A stretch of DNA of 18,865 nucleotides from Bacteroidales bacterium (GCA_004555145.1 SFJB01000020.1:1-18865), one strand, 5' to 3'; counted from the first letter of the stretch, positions 6,621 through 14,821 are shown. The notes: generated by a model from the letters alone, not told the origin. Numbers and translations: made by a program.

Positions 6621-7322
6621 TTACCGGAGATCTCCGATTTTGAAAGGATTGTAGGAAATATGACCGTCATACACATCCTCTCCTTCGATTTTCTTTACCT
6701 TTTTAACGACGGTCATAGTCACAGGGAGAATGATTATCTCGTAGAGAGTCTTTACAATTATCTGGGTGAGCATCAGTTTAAGCATATTGCCTGCTTCGAG
6801 GCCCCAGAATGCGATAGGGAAGAAAATCAGGGAATCTATGGTCTCCCCCGCTATGGTGGAGACTATTGCCCTGAGCGAGAAACGCTTGCCTGAACTGGCG
6901 ACCTTCATCCTGCTCATTACCCAGGCATTGACGCTCGAGCCGCTCACAAAGGCAAGCATAGAAGCAAGGGTGATGCGTGGGGCCAGGGCGAATACATAGT
7001 CGAAATGGGCGCCGCCATCCCAGAACGGAGCTGCCGGAAGCAGACGGACGAGCTGGGCCGTAAGCACGACAAAGAAGTTCATTGCGAAGCCTGTCCAGAT
7101 GACAAGACGCGCCTTCTTGTAACCCCAGACCTCGACAATACAGTCATTGAGTATGTACGAGACCGGGAAAATGACAACTCCTCCCGTCAGAGAGATGGCT
7201 CCGAGTACGAAAAGTTTGGTTTCAAAAAGATTCGAGGCGATGAGACATACATTGAAAAGTATGGCCATCAGGAGGAAACAGACCGAGAAGGAAACAGTCC
7301 TTCCATTTGGAGAATTATTCAT
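6621..7322 (-). CDS. yhhQ: YhhQ/QueT-type queuosine precursor transporter (VUT family)
   Basis: The 233-residue protein is polytopic with about six helices (roughly 10-32, 38-58, 70-95, 112-135, 150-172, 178-208) and carries the family signature FPVSYILNDCIVEVWGYKKAR (52-72). COG1738/YhhQ proteins import queuosine precursors such as preQ0 and preQ1 across the inner membrane. The context is strong: queF follows directly and a preQ1-I riboswitch precedes it. Import plus QueF suggests uptake of preQ0 and its reduction in the cell, although no other queuosine biosynthesis genes are in this window to show whether the cell also makes preQ0. The start ATG 7322-7320 sits 4 nt after an AAGG that forms part of the riboswitch pseudoknot. 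Confidence 0.94.
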   Translation of the reverse strand: MNNSPNGRTVSFSVCFLLMAILFNVCLIASNLFETKLFVLGAISLTGGVVIFPVSYILNDCIVEVWGYKKARLVIWTGFAMNFFVVLTAQLVRLLPAAPFWDGGAHFDYVFALAPRITLASMLAFVSGSSVNAWVMSRMKVASSGKRFSLRAIVSTIAGETIDSLIFFPIAFWGLEAGNMLKLMLTQIIVKTLYEIIILPVTMTVVKKVKKIEGEDVYDGHISYNPFKIGDLR

Positions 7323-7326
7323 AATA

Positions 7327-7357
7327 CCTTGTTTTTTAAGTGGTTACCAAGCACACT
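7327..7357 (-). ncRNA. preQ1-I riboswitch controlling the transporter-queF operon
   Basis: In the transcribed (minus) sense the leader reads AGUG-U-GCUUGGUAACCACUU, then six A, then CAAGG. It folds as the H-type pseudoknot of the preQ1-I class. P1 is AGUG (7357-7354) with CACU (7342-7339). P2 is CUUG (7351-7348) with CAAG (7331-7328), reached through the A-rich third loop. The U after P1 and the C of UAACC sit where the Thermoanaerobacter (Tte) preQ1 aptamer has its ligand-contacting U6 and C15, and the A before CAAG corresponds to A29. From memory, the 3' part ...CAAGG is identical to the Tte aptamer. P2 covers the AAGG in front of the start codon, so ligand would be expected to hide the ribosome site. 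Confidence 0.88.
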
Positions 7358-7405
7358 GCCGAAGTCCGACCAAAATGACGGCCCTGTCGGCGATATTTCA
7401 GGGCG

Positions 7406-7413
7406 CAAATATA
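7406..7413 (-). promoter_or_regulatory. Putative -7 element of the queuosine operon
   Basis: The minus strand has TATATTTG, a full match to TAnnTTTG. A start near 7399 would give a leader of about 78 nt with the riboswitch in its 3' half. At the expected -33 position the sequence is only T-rich (TTTT at 7436-7433). A GCCCTG/CAGGGC inverted repeat (7381-7404) lies at the expected 5' end of the transcript. Confidence 0.55.
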
Positions 7414-7418
7414 GCTAA

Positions 7419-7449
7419 TTTGGATTAAAGTTAAAATTATATAACTTTG
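7419..7449 (+). promoter_or_regulatory. Bacteroidota-type promoter of the GNAT-fold gene
   Basis: TTTG (7419-7422), exactly 19 bp, then TAACTTTG (7442-7449): a full match to the -33/-7 consensus, 51 bp before the ATG. It is divergent from, and interleaved with, the promoter region of the queuosine operon (7406-7436). Confidence 0.75.
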
Positions 7450-7500
7450 CTTGCCTGCTTATGGAGAGGCTGAAAACGCAAACTAAAATCTTAAACTGAA

Positions 7501-8637
7501 ATGGCTATTGAAATTCACATCGCTGCCTCCAGGAAGGAAATGGAACTTTTCTGTTCTTTCCCGAACGTCTTGTACAAAGGCAATCCCTATTATGTCCCCA
7601 CTCTAGAAGCCGACGATTTCAAGACTTTTGACAGGAAGCAGAATGCCGCATTCGAATTTTGCCAGGCCGAATATTTCCTTGCTTACAAGGACGGAAAACT
7701 TGTCGGACGCTGCGCGGCAATCATCAACCCACGCGCGAATGAAGCTTGGAAATGCAGGAAGGTCCGCTTCGGCTGGATTGATTTCATCGATGATACCGAA
7801 GTGTCCGCAGCCCTGCTGAAGTCTGTCGAGAAATGGGGCAAAGAGAGGGGTATGGAGGAAATAGAGGGACCCCTGGGCTTCACCGACTTCGACACCGAGG
7901 GCATGCTTGTGGAAGGCTTCGAGGAAGAAGGGACATTGATAACCTTCTACAATCACGAGTACTATAAGCATCATCTCGAGGCGCTCGGCTACAGAAAATG
8001 CACAGACTGGCTTGAAAGGCGCATCACCATACCGGAAAAGCTCGACGAAAAGTACCTCAAGCTCGCCCGCATAGTGGCAGAGAGGAACAAGATTCACGTG
8101 GTACGCTACACCCGCAAGGAAATCAAACGAATGGACATAGGGCAGAAGCTCTTCGACCTTGTAAACCGTACCTATTGCAAGCTCTACGGTTACTCCATAC
8201 TGTCCAAGAAACAGATTGACCAGTATGTGAAGCTCTACCTTTCGCTTGTGGACCTCAGGTATGTCTCGTTCGTGAATGACGAAAACGACAATCTGGTGGC
8301 TTTCGGCGTAATGCTTCCTTCTATGAATGAAGCTCTGCGCAAGTCAGGTGGCCGTTACCTTCCTTTCGGATGGTGGCATCTGTTCAAAGCCCTTTACTTC
8401 AGCAAGGCCGACACCATAGAGATGCTGCTTATTGCAGTCGAACCTTCCCTTCAGTCCAAAGGCGTTCCGGCAATGCTCATAACGGACCTCTTCTCCAGAG
8501 TTGTTGAGGGCGGTTTCAAGTATGCAGAGACCAACCCCGAACTCGAGGACAATTACGCTGTCGCCAACCTTTGGAACGGATTCGATCTTCGCCAGCACCG
8601 CCGCCGCAGAGTCTATGGCAAGGCCATAGAACTCTGA
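7501..8637 (+). CDS. GNAT-fold acyltransferase-like protein
   Basis: The 378-residue protein has two halves. Residues 1-170 resemble a divergent GNAT fold (LAYKDGKLVGRCAAIINPR, then FGWIDFIDD). The C-terminal half contains a motif-A-like acyl-CoA loop, LIAVEPSLQSKGVPAMLI (310-327), preceded by LVAFGVMLPSMNEAL and followed by a basic tail (RQHRRRR, 364-370). Bacteroidota encode many such large GNAT-like proteins and I know of no defined substrate. Acetyl-CoA use is inferred from the loop only. It is monocistronic with its own promoter and converges on murF with a 20-bp gap and no obvious terminator. The first ATG fits the promoter and needs no extension. Confidence 0.8.
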   Translation: MAIEIHIAASRKEMELFCSFPNVLYKGNPYYVPTLEADDFKTFDRKQNAAFEFCQAEYFLAYKDGKLVGRCAAIINPRANEAWKCRKVRFGWIDFIDDTEVSAALLKSVEKWGKERGMEEIEGPLGFTDFDTEGMLVEGFEEEGTLITFYNHEYYKHHLEALGYRKCTDWLERRITIPEKLDEKYLKLARIVAERNKIHVVRYTRKEIKRMDIGQKLFDLVNRTYCKLYGYSILSKKQIDQYVKLYLSLVDLRYVSFVNDENDNLVAFGVMLPSMNEALRKSGGRYLPFGWWHLFKALYFSKADTIEMLLIAVEPSLQSKGVPAMLITDLFSRVVEGGFKYAETNPELEDNYAVANLWNGFDLRQHRRRRVYGKAIEL

Positions 8638-8657
8638 CGTTTGCGGCTGTATGACAA

Positions 8658-9971
8658 TTAACGGAGTGCGTCTATGACGTTCTCCATACGCACACCGCGG
8701 GAGCCCTTTATCAGAATGGTCGCTCCCGCGATCTGTTTTCTGCGAAGGTAATCGGCAAGGGCCTCGGAAGATTCGAAACTGTCTCCGCTCCTGGCGAACT
8801 CACTGCCCACGAAACAGGCGGAAGTCAATTGTCCGGATGCAATCATAGACTCGACACGGCGACGCAGCTTCAGGTGTTCCGCAGCGGAATCTTCACCCAG
8901 TTCCCTCATATCTCCCAGAAGGGCAATCTTGAAATCAGCCACGATTCCGGCAAAGTTGTCCAAAGCCACCTCCATACTGGACGGATTGGCATTGTAGGCA
9001 TCCACTATGAGGGTATTTCGGGAAGTACGGAGCATCTGCGAGCGGCTGTTGGCAGGCTCATAGGCCGAGATGGCTGCGGCAGCTTCCTTCAGTTCCACTC
9101 CGAAATAGCGGCCAACTGCAAGGGCGGCCATCACATTGTCGGCATTGTATGCCCCAACGAGTCTGGTGTCTATCTCCAGCCCGTCCACGACGAGGCGCAG
9201 GAAAGGATGCTCCGCATCGCAGGGCAGCAGGCGGGCGCCCTCGGAGTGCACGCCGTAGGGAACGGCCTTGAGTCCGGGCCTTTCCCCAAGCATTTCCCTC
9301 AAGTGTTCATTGTCCTGATTGACAAAGACAATACGGCTTGACGAGGGAGCCGTTGCGATATAATCGTAGAGCTCACCCTTTGTCTTCTTTACGCCCTCGA
9401 AACTGCCGAAGCCCAGCAGATGGGCCTTTCCGACATTGGTAATCAGGCCATAGTCGGGATGGGCGACCTCGACCAGGCTGACTATGTCGCCGGGATGGCT
9501 GGCCCCCATTTCGACCAGGCCTATCTGAGTCTGTCCAGTGAAGGAAAGCAGGGTCAGCGGCACTCCTATGTCATTGTTCAGATTGCCTTGAGTGGCGGAA
9601 ACCCTGTAGCGTGTGGAAAGCACGGCCCTTATCAGTTCCTTTGTAGTGGTCTTGCCGTTGGTGCCGGTAAGGGCTATGACCGGCAGTCTGCCGCCTGAGA
9701 CGCGAAGGCTTTCCCGGTGAAGACTGGCCAGGGCCCTGAGGGTCTGGAAAGTGCTGTCCACGAAGATGAGACGTCCGTCAGTGTCTGGGCAGCTTTTCTC
9801 CACCACGGCATAGGCGGCACCGGCTTCGAGTGCCTTCATCGCATAGAGATTGCCGTCGAAGTTCTCGCCCTTGAGAGCCAGAAAAAGTTCACCGCCGCTT
9901 ATCTTGCGGCTATCAGTCGTCAATCTTCCCCCGCAACGGAGGAAGATTTCATAAATCTGTTCCAGTTCCAT
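8658..9971 (-). CDS. murF: UDP-N-acetylmuramoyl-tripeptide--D-alanyl-D-alanine ligase
   Basis: MurF adds D-Ala-D-Ala to the UDP-MurNAc-tripeptide in the cytoplasm, completing the peptidoglycan stem peptide, and uses ATP. At 437 residues it has family length. The N-terminal substrate domain begins with the DSR motif (TTDSRKISGGELFLALKGENFDG, 18-40). The central ATPase domain has TGTNGKTTTKE (102-112) and the downstream NLNNDIGVPLTLL, VEMGASHPGDI and NVGKAHLLGF motifs. The C-terminal ligase domain has VDAYNANPSSM, LGDMRELG and LIKGSRGVRME. It follows dut by 20 bp and is probably the last gene of the operon starting at 10706. Its tripeptide substrate contains the same diaminopimelate that LysA consumes, though the genes are not co-transcribed. 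Confidence 0.97.
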   Translation of the reverse strand: MELEQIYEIFLRCGGRLTTDSRKISGGELFLALKGENFDGNLYAMKALEAGAAYAVVEKSCPDTDGRLIFVDSTFQTLRALASLHRESLRVSGGRLPVIALTGTNGKTTTKELIRAVLSTRYRVSATQGNLNNDIGVPLTLLSFTGQTQIGLVEMGASHPGDIVSLVEVAHPDYGLITNVGKAHLLGFGSFEGVKKTKGELYDYIATAPSSSRIVFVNQDNEHLREMLGERPGLKAVPYGVHSEGARLLPCDAEHPFLRLVVDGLEIDTRLVGAYNADNVMAALAVGRYFGVELKEAAAAISAYEPANSRSQMLRTSRNTLIVDAYNANPSSMEVALDNFAGIVADFKIALLGDMRELGEDSAAEHLKLRRRVESMIASGQLTSACFVGSEFARSGDSFESSEALADYLRRKQIAGATILIKGSRGVRMENVIDALR

Positions 9972-9991
9972 TAAGTAATTTGTGAAGATTG

Positions 9992-10438
9992 CTAACGTCC
10001 CGTGCTGCCGAAACCGCCCTCTCCCCTTTCGGTCTCATCAAGGGAGGCGACCTCTGTCCATTCCACCCTGGCACAACGGGCCACTACCATCTGGGCCACC
10101 CTCTCGCCCGGATTGATGACAAAATTGTCTCCGGAGAGGTTGATGAGGCAGACCTTGACCTCTCCTCTGTAATCGGCGTCTATGGTGCCGGGAGCATTGG
10201 CCACGGTCACGCCATATTTGCAGGCAAGGCCGCTGCGGGGGCGTATCTGAGCCTCATATCCTTCCGGGAGGGCTATATATATGCCCGTAGGAACGAGAAA
10301 ACGCTCCGAAGGATGGAGCACGATTGGCACATCGATGTCCGCCTTGAGGTCCATTCCTGCGGAAAGGGCTGTTGCATAAGCGGGGAGATTATGCTTAGAC
10401 CGGTTTACGATCTGGAGCTTGACAGTTTCAATTGACAT
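9992..10438 (-). CDS. dut: dUTP diphosphatase
   Basis: Dut hydrolyses dUTP to dUMP and diphosphate, keeping uracil out of DNA and supplying thymidylate synthesis. The trimeric enzyme's five motifs are all present in 148 residues: AGMDLKA (27-33), RPRSGLA (66-72), [11 protein letters not shown] (84-94, with the catalytic Asp), GERVAQMV (111-118) and the C-terminal [10 protein letters not shown] (138-147), which closes over the active site. It starts 10 bp after the small upstream gene and ends 20 bp before murF. Confidence 0.98.
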   Translation of the reverse strand: MSIETVKLQIVNRSKHNLPAYATALSAGMDLKADIDVPIVLHPSERFLVPTGIYIALPEGYEAQIRPRSGLACKYGVTVANAPGTIDADYRGEVKVCLINLSGDNFVINPGERVAQMVVARCARVEWTEVASLDETERGEGGFGSTGR

Positions 10439-10448
10439 ATACTTGAAT

Positions 10449-10706
10449 TTAATTGGTTTTCATATAATTCCATAACTCATCGGCACTCCTGAAAGGGAAG
10501 TCTTCGGTCGGGTAGCGTCCGCACTCGGAATCGAACAGCCAGCGTTGCACAAGGAGGGATTTCTCCCTGCCGAAAACAAGCGTCAGCAACTGTAATGTAG
10601 CCGCCCAAAGATCCTCATCGTCCACATCGGCAGACGACAGGTCTTTTTCATATTGACTCCTCAGACGGTCAATCAGGAGGAGGAATTCATCTTTATCCAT
10701 TGCCAT
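10449..10706 (-). CDS. Small acidic protein of unknown function upstream of dut
   Basis: The 85-residue protein opens [21 protein letters not shown] and appears mostly helical and acidic ([18 protein letters not shown]), with a C-terminal section rich in aromatic residues ([28 protein letters not shown]). I do not recognise a family and see no signal peptide, membrane helix or metal motif. It is likely a real gene: a consensus promoter (10723-10753) lies just upstream and dut follows by 10 bp in the same direction. The start could be either M1 or M3 (10706 or 10700); the expected transcription start near 10716 leaves a very short leader. Confidence 0.75.
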   Translation of the reverse strand: MAMDKDEFLLLIDRLRSQYEKDLSSADVDDEDLWAATLQLLTLVFGREKSLLVQRWLFDSECGRYPTEDFPFRSADELWNYMKTN

Positions 10707-10722
10707 CGGTTATTATTTTCAG

Positions 10723-10753
10723 CAAAGCTACAACGCCAATTATGGTACTCAAA
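10723..10753 (-). promoter_or_regulatory. Bacteroidota-type promoter of the small gene-dut-murF operon
   Basis: On the minus strand TTTG (10753-10750), exactly 19 bp, then TAGCTTTG (10730-10723), a full consensus match. It starts directly downstream of the recX terminator hairpin. Confidence 0.75.
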
Positions 10754-10786
10754 ATTACGGATAGCCAAAAGCATACGGCTATCCGT
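10752..10786 (-). terminator. Hairpin overlapping the recX stop, probable terminator
   Basis: A perfect 10-bp inverted repeat, ACGGATAGCC (10757-10766) and GGCTATCCGT (10777-10786), is followed on the minus strand by AATTTT. The recX stop codon (10779-10781) lies inside the first arm. The T run is short, so termination may be partial. Its downstream flank doubles as the -33 region of the next operon. Confidence 0.6.
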
Positions 10787-11246
10787 CACAGCCGCAGCCC
10801 CCTTTTTCCAAGTCTTCCAGCAGAGGGGAGATTTCTTCGTAAGTGTATCCTCTTCCGAGGGCCCAGCGCAGAATCTTCAGTCTCCGCTGAGGGTCGTCGC
10901 GCAGTACCCCGTAACGGGATTCGAGCAGCTTCCTCAATCTGTTTTCGGCAAGCGTCGCATCCACGTCAGCGATAGCCTCACGTATTATCTCTTCATCTAT
11001 ATCTTTGTTTTTCAAGGCATAACGTATCTTTACCGCGCCCCATCCGTCCAATGAGGACTTGTCCCTGGCGAAAGCCGAAGCGTAACGCCTGTCGGAGAGA
11101 TATCCGTCCTTGCACAGAGACGAAAGAATGGCCTCCTCGTCCAATCCGCCTTTCAGGCGTATCTTGCGTCTGATCTCGCTGCTGCAGCACTCACGTCTGG
11201 AGCATAGCCGCCTGAGCGAATCGAGCATCTTCTCATTCTCTCCCAT
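10779..11246 (-). CDS. recX: RecX-family regulatory protein
   Basis: RecX proteins bind RecA and cap or destabilise its filaments, tempering recombination and the SOS response. The 155-residue protein is helical and charged with the family's repeated three-helix layout: RRLCSRRECCSSEIRRKIRLKG, LCKDGYLSDRRYASAFARDKSSLDGWGAVKIRYALKNKDI (the conserved segment, 44-83), and LKILRWALGRGYTYEEI near the end. It is the last gene behind rlmN and the patatin-like gene, 24 bp after the latter, and is not linked to recA here. Confidence 0.93.
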   Translation of the reverse strand: MGENEKMLDSLRRLCSRRECCSSEIRRKIRLKGGLDEEAILSSLCKDGYLSDRRYASAFARDKSSLDGWGAVKIRYALKNKDIDEEIIREAIADVDATLAENRLRKLLESRYGVLRDDPQRRLKILRWALGRGYTYEEISPLLEDLEKGGCGCDG

Positions 11247-11270
11247 TTCGTCAATAAGTTCTCCTTATAT

Positions 11271-13775
11271 TCAGAAAATATATCCCATACTTATATATAT
11301 GCCCGGCAGACGGGTAAGATTCGACCAGTGCAGGTTTACGGAAAGCGGGCCGACAATGGAGTTGTACGCATATTCGACTCCGCCGCCTATATAGTCGCGT
11401 CCCTGACCGAAAGTGGCGAAACGGTGGCAGTCGCGCGCATAGTTAAGCATTCCAGTCACATAATGGTTCTTGCCTATCCTGAACTGGAAATCGGTCCTGA
11501 CCATCATCATTATATTGTCCAGCTGGGTGGCATAGTTCAAGCCTATGAAAGGCACCTGCTGGTCCATATAGCGGCCGAACAGGCTGCCTCCCATCATATT
11601 CATAAACGGATAAGGTACCGTAGGAGCCGGATTTTCTTCCTTGCGGCGACGGAAAGCCTCGGGGCTCAACAGCCAGCGGAAATTGTAGGAAGGAATGAAA
11701 GTAAAGAAATCTCCGCAGGGAACTATGAAGCGCCCGTTCATGGCAAGAGTGTGGAAGTTGTTGAAATCCAGGCCTTTGCCGAAGCCCGCGAAGGTCCATC
11801 CATAGTAAAGGCCCACAAAATAGCCCCTGGTCGGGTAGTAGTAGCGGTCGTAAGTCTGGTCGCTGGCATCCAGATAGATGGTGAAGAAATCGGAGTTGCG
11901 GGAGCTTATCTCGTAACGGGCAATGCCCCTGCGGTCCAGACTGTCGGTGATATTGCCCAGGGAGAAGAATTCATTGCGCAGACCTCCCCTGAGGCCCACC
12001 CTCTTCCACTTGATGTTGGAGACATACACGTCAGCGGCAACTTTCCAGATGCTGGTCGTGGAGCGTTCCGGATTGATTCCGTCAGTGCTGGTGCCCAGGT
12101 TCATCCTGCCTATGTCGCTGAAAGCGGCCTTGAACTCGGCATTGATGGTAGGAGACTTGGGGCTGTCATAGGAGTAGAGGAGGGACAGACTCGGGTTCGC
12201 GCTTACCTTTGCATTGAGATTGAAGCGTGAACCCTGCATCTTGCGGGCATTGAGACCGAGATTGAGATTTCCTACAAATATCTCCTCGGTATCGAAACGC
12301 GCTCCCAGGCCTATCTGGTGCACAGGTCCCTTGACGCAGTGCAGAACCAGCTTGTAAGGTTCGCTTTCTCCCGAGAGGGAATAGGTCACGCTGTCGAAAC
12401 TCTGGTAGGATACTATCTTCCCCACAATGTGGTCCATTTTCTCCTTGTTGACCAGGCCTCCCGGAATGAGGCCCACGTGATCGAGGAGCCATCTGCTTTC
12501 CTTGTCCGTCAGACCTACAATCTCTATTTCGTTTATTCTCACAGAGTGTTCGGCTATATTCACGGCCTTGCGGCTCTGTCTCTCCGCCACTTCGCGCCGT
12601 CCCAGAAGGTCCCTGACTGCAATCAGCGCCGAATCCGCCTTTACCGCGGCCTCATATCCGCGTTCCAGTATCACTTCTATGCTGGCATCGTCGAAACTCA
12701 GCATTCCGTATTCCGGCAGGTACGGCTTTATTTTCACGTCTGCGGCGTTTTCGTTCGCTATGAAGGAATCGGCGCCGAGCATATCTACGCCCTGGCTGAG
12801 TATGTCGGCCAGATTGTTGACGTCCGAATATTCCTTCTTCGCATTGGAGAGCTCTACTCCTATAACTATGTCGGCGCCCAGTTCACGGGCCAGAGCGACC
12901 GGATAATTGTCCCTCATACCGCCGTCCACCAGCACCATACCTTCCGTCCTGACAGGCGAATAGAGTATGGGGATGGACATCGTGGAGCGCAGCGCGAGCG
13001 GGAGTTCTCCGCTGTACCATCGCTTGGCCTGGAGACTCACCATATCCGAGGAAGTGCAGAAGAGAGGGGTAGGCAGGTCAAGGAAGTCCATCTCGTCACT
13101 ATAGCCCACGGTGATGCTGTTGATCAGGTTCATAACGTTCTGGCCCGGCACGTAGCTCTCCGGCAGGCTGGCCATGAAATTGTCCTTGATCAAAGACTTC
13201 TCATCCTCGGCGCCGATGGACAGGTGCTTGCGGGAAGGACTGGAAAACTGATAGGCGTATTCCTGACGCTGCCTGTAATAGTCCTTTTCGTAGTAGAAAG
13301 GTATGCATATCTGATGCTGACCCTTATAGGTCATCTCATTGAGGGATATGTACTTGCGTGGCTGCTTGTCGGTAATGAGATAGGACCAGTCCGCCTCCGA
13401 AACCAATTTCTCCATATCATCGGGGCCATAGCCCAGCGAGTACATTCCGCCTATGAGGCCGCCCATACTGGTTCCCAGCACCATATCGACAGGGATGCCC
13501 AGTTCCTCTATGCGCCGTATCGCCCCTATGTGGGCAACACCCTTGGCGCCGCCTCCGCTCAGGACCAGAGCCACCACGGGACGGGTGCTTCTGATGGAAT
13601 CCATCCTGGCCCTGACCGCGACAACCTTGGCCGAGTCGATCCTGTGGTTTATTCCATAGCTGTAAATTTCAGACTGTGCCCCCGCTTCCGAGGAAGCAGA
13701 CTGTGCTCCCGCTTCTGCGGAAAACAGAAGCGAAAGCAGGACGCCGGTCAAAAATATTTCACAACACTTTTTCAT
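11271..13775 (-). CDS. Outer-membrane patatin-like phospholipase with POTRA and BamA-like barrel
   Basis: The 834-residue protein has a signal peptide (1-24, ending AGAQ). A patatin domain follows (about 66-400) with the oxyanion loop SGGGAKG (73-79), nucleophile elbow GTSMGG (Ser103) and catalytic Asp in DGG (D284), so the Ser-Asp dyad is intact. Next come a POTRA-like segment (about 411-485, RINEIEIVGLTDKESRWLL) and a C-terminal beta-barrel (about 490-834) of the surface-antigen/BamA type ending in MGYIF, with the terminal Phe expected for Bam insertion. The layout resembles PlpD-type (type Vd) proteins. The patatin domain may be displayed or retained in the periplasm; lipid hydrolysis is inferred. 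A 27-bp duplication (13671-13724) repeats SEAGAQ just after the signal peptide. It begins 8 bp after rlmN. Confidence 0.94.
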   Translation of the reverse strand: MKKCCEIFLTGVLLSLLFSAEAGAQSASSEAGAQSEIYSYGINHRIDSAKVVAVRARMDSIRSTRPVVALVLSGGGAKGVAHIGAIRRIEELGIPVDMVLGTSMGGLIGGMYSLGYGPDDMEKLVSEADWSYLITDKQPRKYISLNEMTYKGQHQICIPFYYEKDYYRQRQEYAYQFSSPSRKHLSIGAEDEKSLIKDNFMASLPESYVPGQNVMNLINSITVGYSDEMDFLDLPTPLFCTSSDMVSLQAKRWYSGELPLALRSTMSIPILYSPVRTEGMVLVDGGMRDNYPVALARELGADIVIGVELSNAKKEYSDVNNLADILSQGVDMLGADSFIANENAADVKIKPYLPEYGMLSFDDASIEVILERGYEAAVKADSALIAVRDLLGRREVAERQSRKAVNIAEHSVRINEIEIVGLTDKESRWLLDHVGLIPGGLVNKEKMDHIVGKIVSYQSFDSVTYSLSGESEPYKLVLHCVKGPVHQIGLGARFDTEEIFVGNLNLGLNARKMQGSRFNLNAKVSANPSLSLLYSYDSPKSPTINAEFKAAFSDIGRMNLGTSTDGINPERSTTSIWKVAADVYVSNIKWKRVGLRGGLRNEFFSLGNITDSLDRRGIARYEISSRNSDFFTIYLDASDQTYDRYYYPTRGYFVGLYYGWTFAGFGKGLDFNNFHTLAMNGRFIVPCGDFFTFIPSYNFRWLLSPEAFRRRKEENPAPTVPYPFMNMMGGSLFGRYMDQQVPFIGLNYATQLDNIMMMVRTDFQFRIGKNHYVTGMLNYARDCHRFATFGQGRDYIGGGVEYAYNSIVGPLSVNLHWSNLTRLPGIYISMGYIF

Positions 13776-13783
13776 CTTTCAAC

Positions 13784-14821
13784 TTATTTTTTCTCCGCAT
13801 GTTTGCCTGCAAGCATTCCGCAGGCGGCAAATATGTCCTCTCCCCTGGACGCACGTATCGTGGTCGTGATGCCCTGGCGGTTCAGCCTGTCACAGAAGGC
13901 CTCCATCACCGCCGGGGATGGACAATCATAAGGGAAATCGGGGATGCGGTGGAAGCGGATCAGGTTGACCCGGCATTCCAGTCCCCGAAGCAGCATTGCA
14001 AGCGCGTCGGCGTGCCTCTTGTCGTCGTTGAAGCCTGCAAACATAGTATATTCGAAACTGACCCTGCGCTGTCCGCTGAAGTCGTATTGTCTGAGCAGTT
14101 CCACGACATTTTCAATGGGCCAGGCTTTCTGGGCAGGCATCACGCTGAGTCTCTCCTCCGGGAAAGGATTGTGAAGACTCACCGCAAGGTGGCACTTGCA
14201 TTCATCGAGATAGCTGCGCAGCTGCGGAAGCACTCCAATGGTCGAGAGGGTAATCCTCTTCGGACTCCAGGCGAAGCCCCAGGGCGCGGTCAGGACCTCG
14301 ATTACCCTGAGCACCTGAGAATAATTGTCCAAAGGCTCGCCCATACCCATAAAGACGGTGTTGGTCAGAAGCTCCGCCTCATCTATGGCTATGAATTGGG
14401 AAAGTATGTCGGAAACGCTCAGGTTGCCGTGGAAGCCCTGGCGGCCGGTCATACAGAAATGGCAGCCCATCTTGCAGCCGGACTGGCTGGATACGCAGAG
14501 CGTGCGCCTGTCCCGGTCCGGGATCATAACGGCTTCCACCGCGCCGGAAGAGGGTTCGCTGACAGGGAAGAGATATTTACGCGTGCCGTCCGACGACTCG
14601 GCGAAGCCCATATATGCGTTGACACCCAATTCGTATCTTTCTTTCAGCGTCTCGCGTCCTGCCTTGCTGATATCGGTCATATCGTCGATGCTGCGCACCT
14701 TGCGCACATACATCCAGCGCGCCATCTGTTTGCCCGCGTATGCAGGCAGGCCGCATTCCTTTGCAAGCTCCGAAAGCTCGGAAGGAGTCATCCCAAGCAA
14801 TTTCAATTTTCCCATAATCAC
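13784..14821 (-). CDS. rlmN: Dual-specificity 23S rRNA A2503 / tRNA A37 methyltransferase RlmN
   Basis: RlmN is a radical SAM enzyme that makes C2-methyladenosine at 23S A2503 and at A37 of some tRNAs. The 345-residue protein has the [4Fe-4S] motif CKMGCHFC (C116, C120, C123), MGMGEPLDNY (158-167), ITLSTIGVLP (190-199), LAVSLHNP (212-219) and the C-terminal Cys in AACGML (C334), which corresponds to the methyl-carrying cysteine. All key residues are present, so it should be active. The start may be M1 (14821) or M3 (14815, MGKLKLLG). It is the first gene of an operon with the patatin-like gene and recX and is divergent from the phosphatase gene. Confidence 0.97.
   Translation of the reverse strand: MIMGKLKLLGMTPSELSELAKECGLPAYAGKQMARWMYVRKVRSIDDMTDISKAGRETLKERYELGVNAYMGFAESSDGTRKYLFPVSEPSSGAVEAVMIPDRDRRTLCVSSQSGCKMGCHFCMTGRQGFHGNLSVSDILSQFIAIDEAELLTNTVFMGMGEPLDNYSQVLRVIEVLTAPWGFAWSPKRITLSTIGVLPQLRSYLDECKCHLAVSLHNPFPEERLSVMPAQKAWPIENVVELLRQYDFSGQRRVSFEYTMFAGFNDDKRHADALAMLLRGLECRVNLIRFHRIPDFPYDCPSPAVMEAFCDRLNRQGITTTIRASRGEDIFAACGMLAGKHAEKK

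Noticed and set aside
7399..7440. A second, tandem preQ1 aptamer upstream of the first
   Set aside because: CCCTG/CAGGG can form a stem but there is no A-rich loop followed by a strand complementary to the loop, so the pseudoknot cannot form.
12318..13931. 537-codon plus-strand frame opposite the patatin-like gene
   Set aside because: It is a shadow of the minus-strand gene, whose motifs, signal peptide and operon context are unambiguous.
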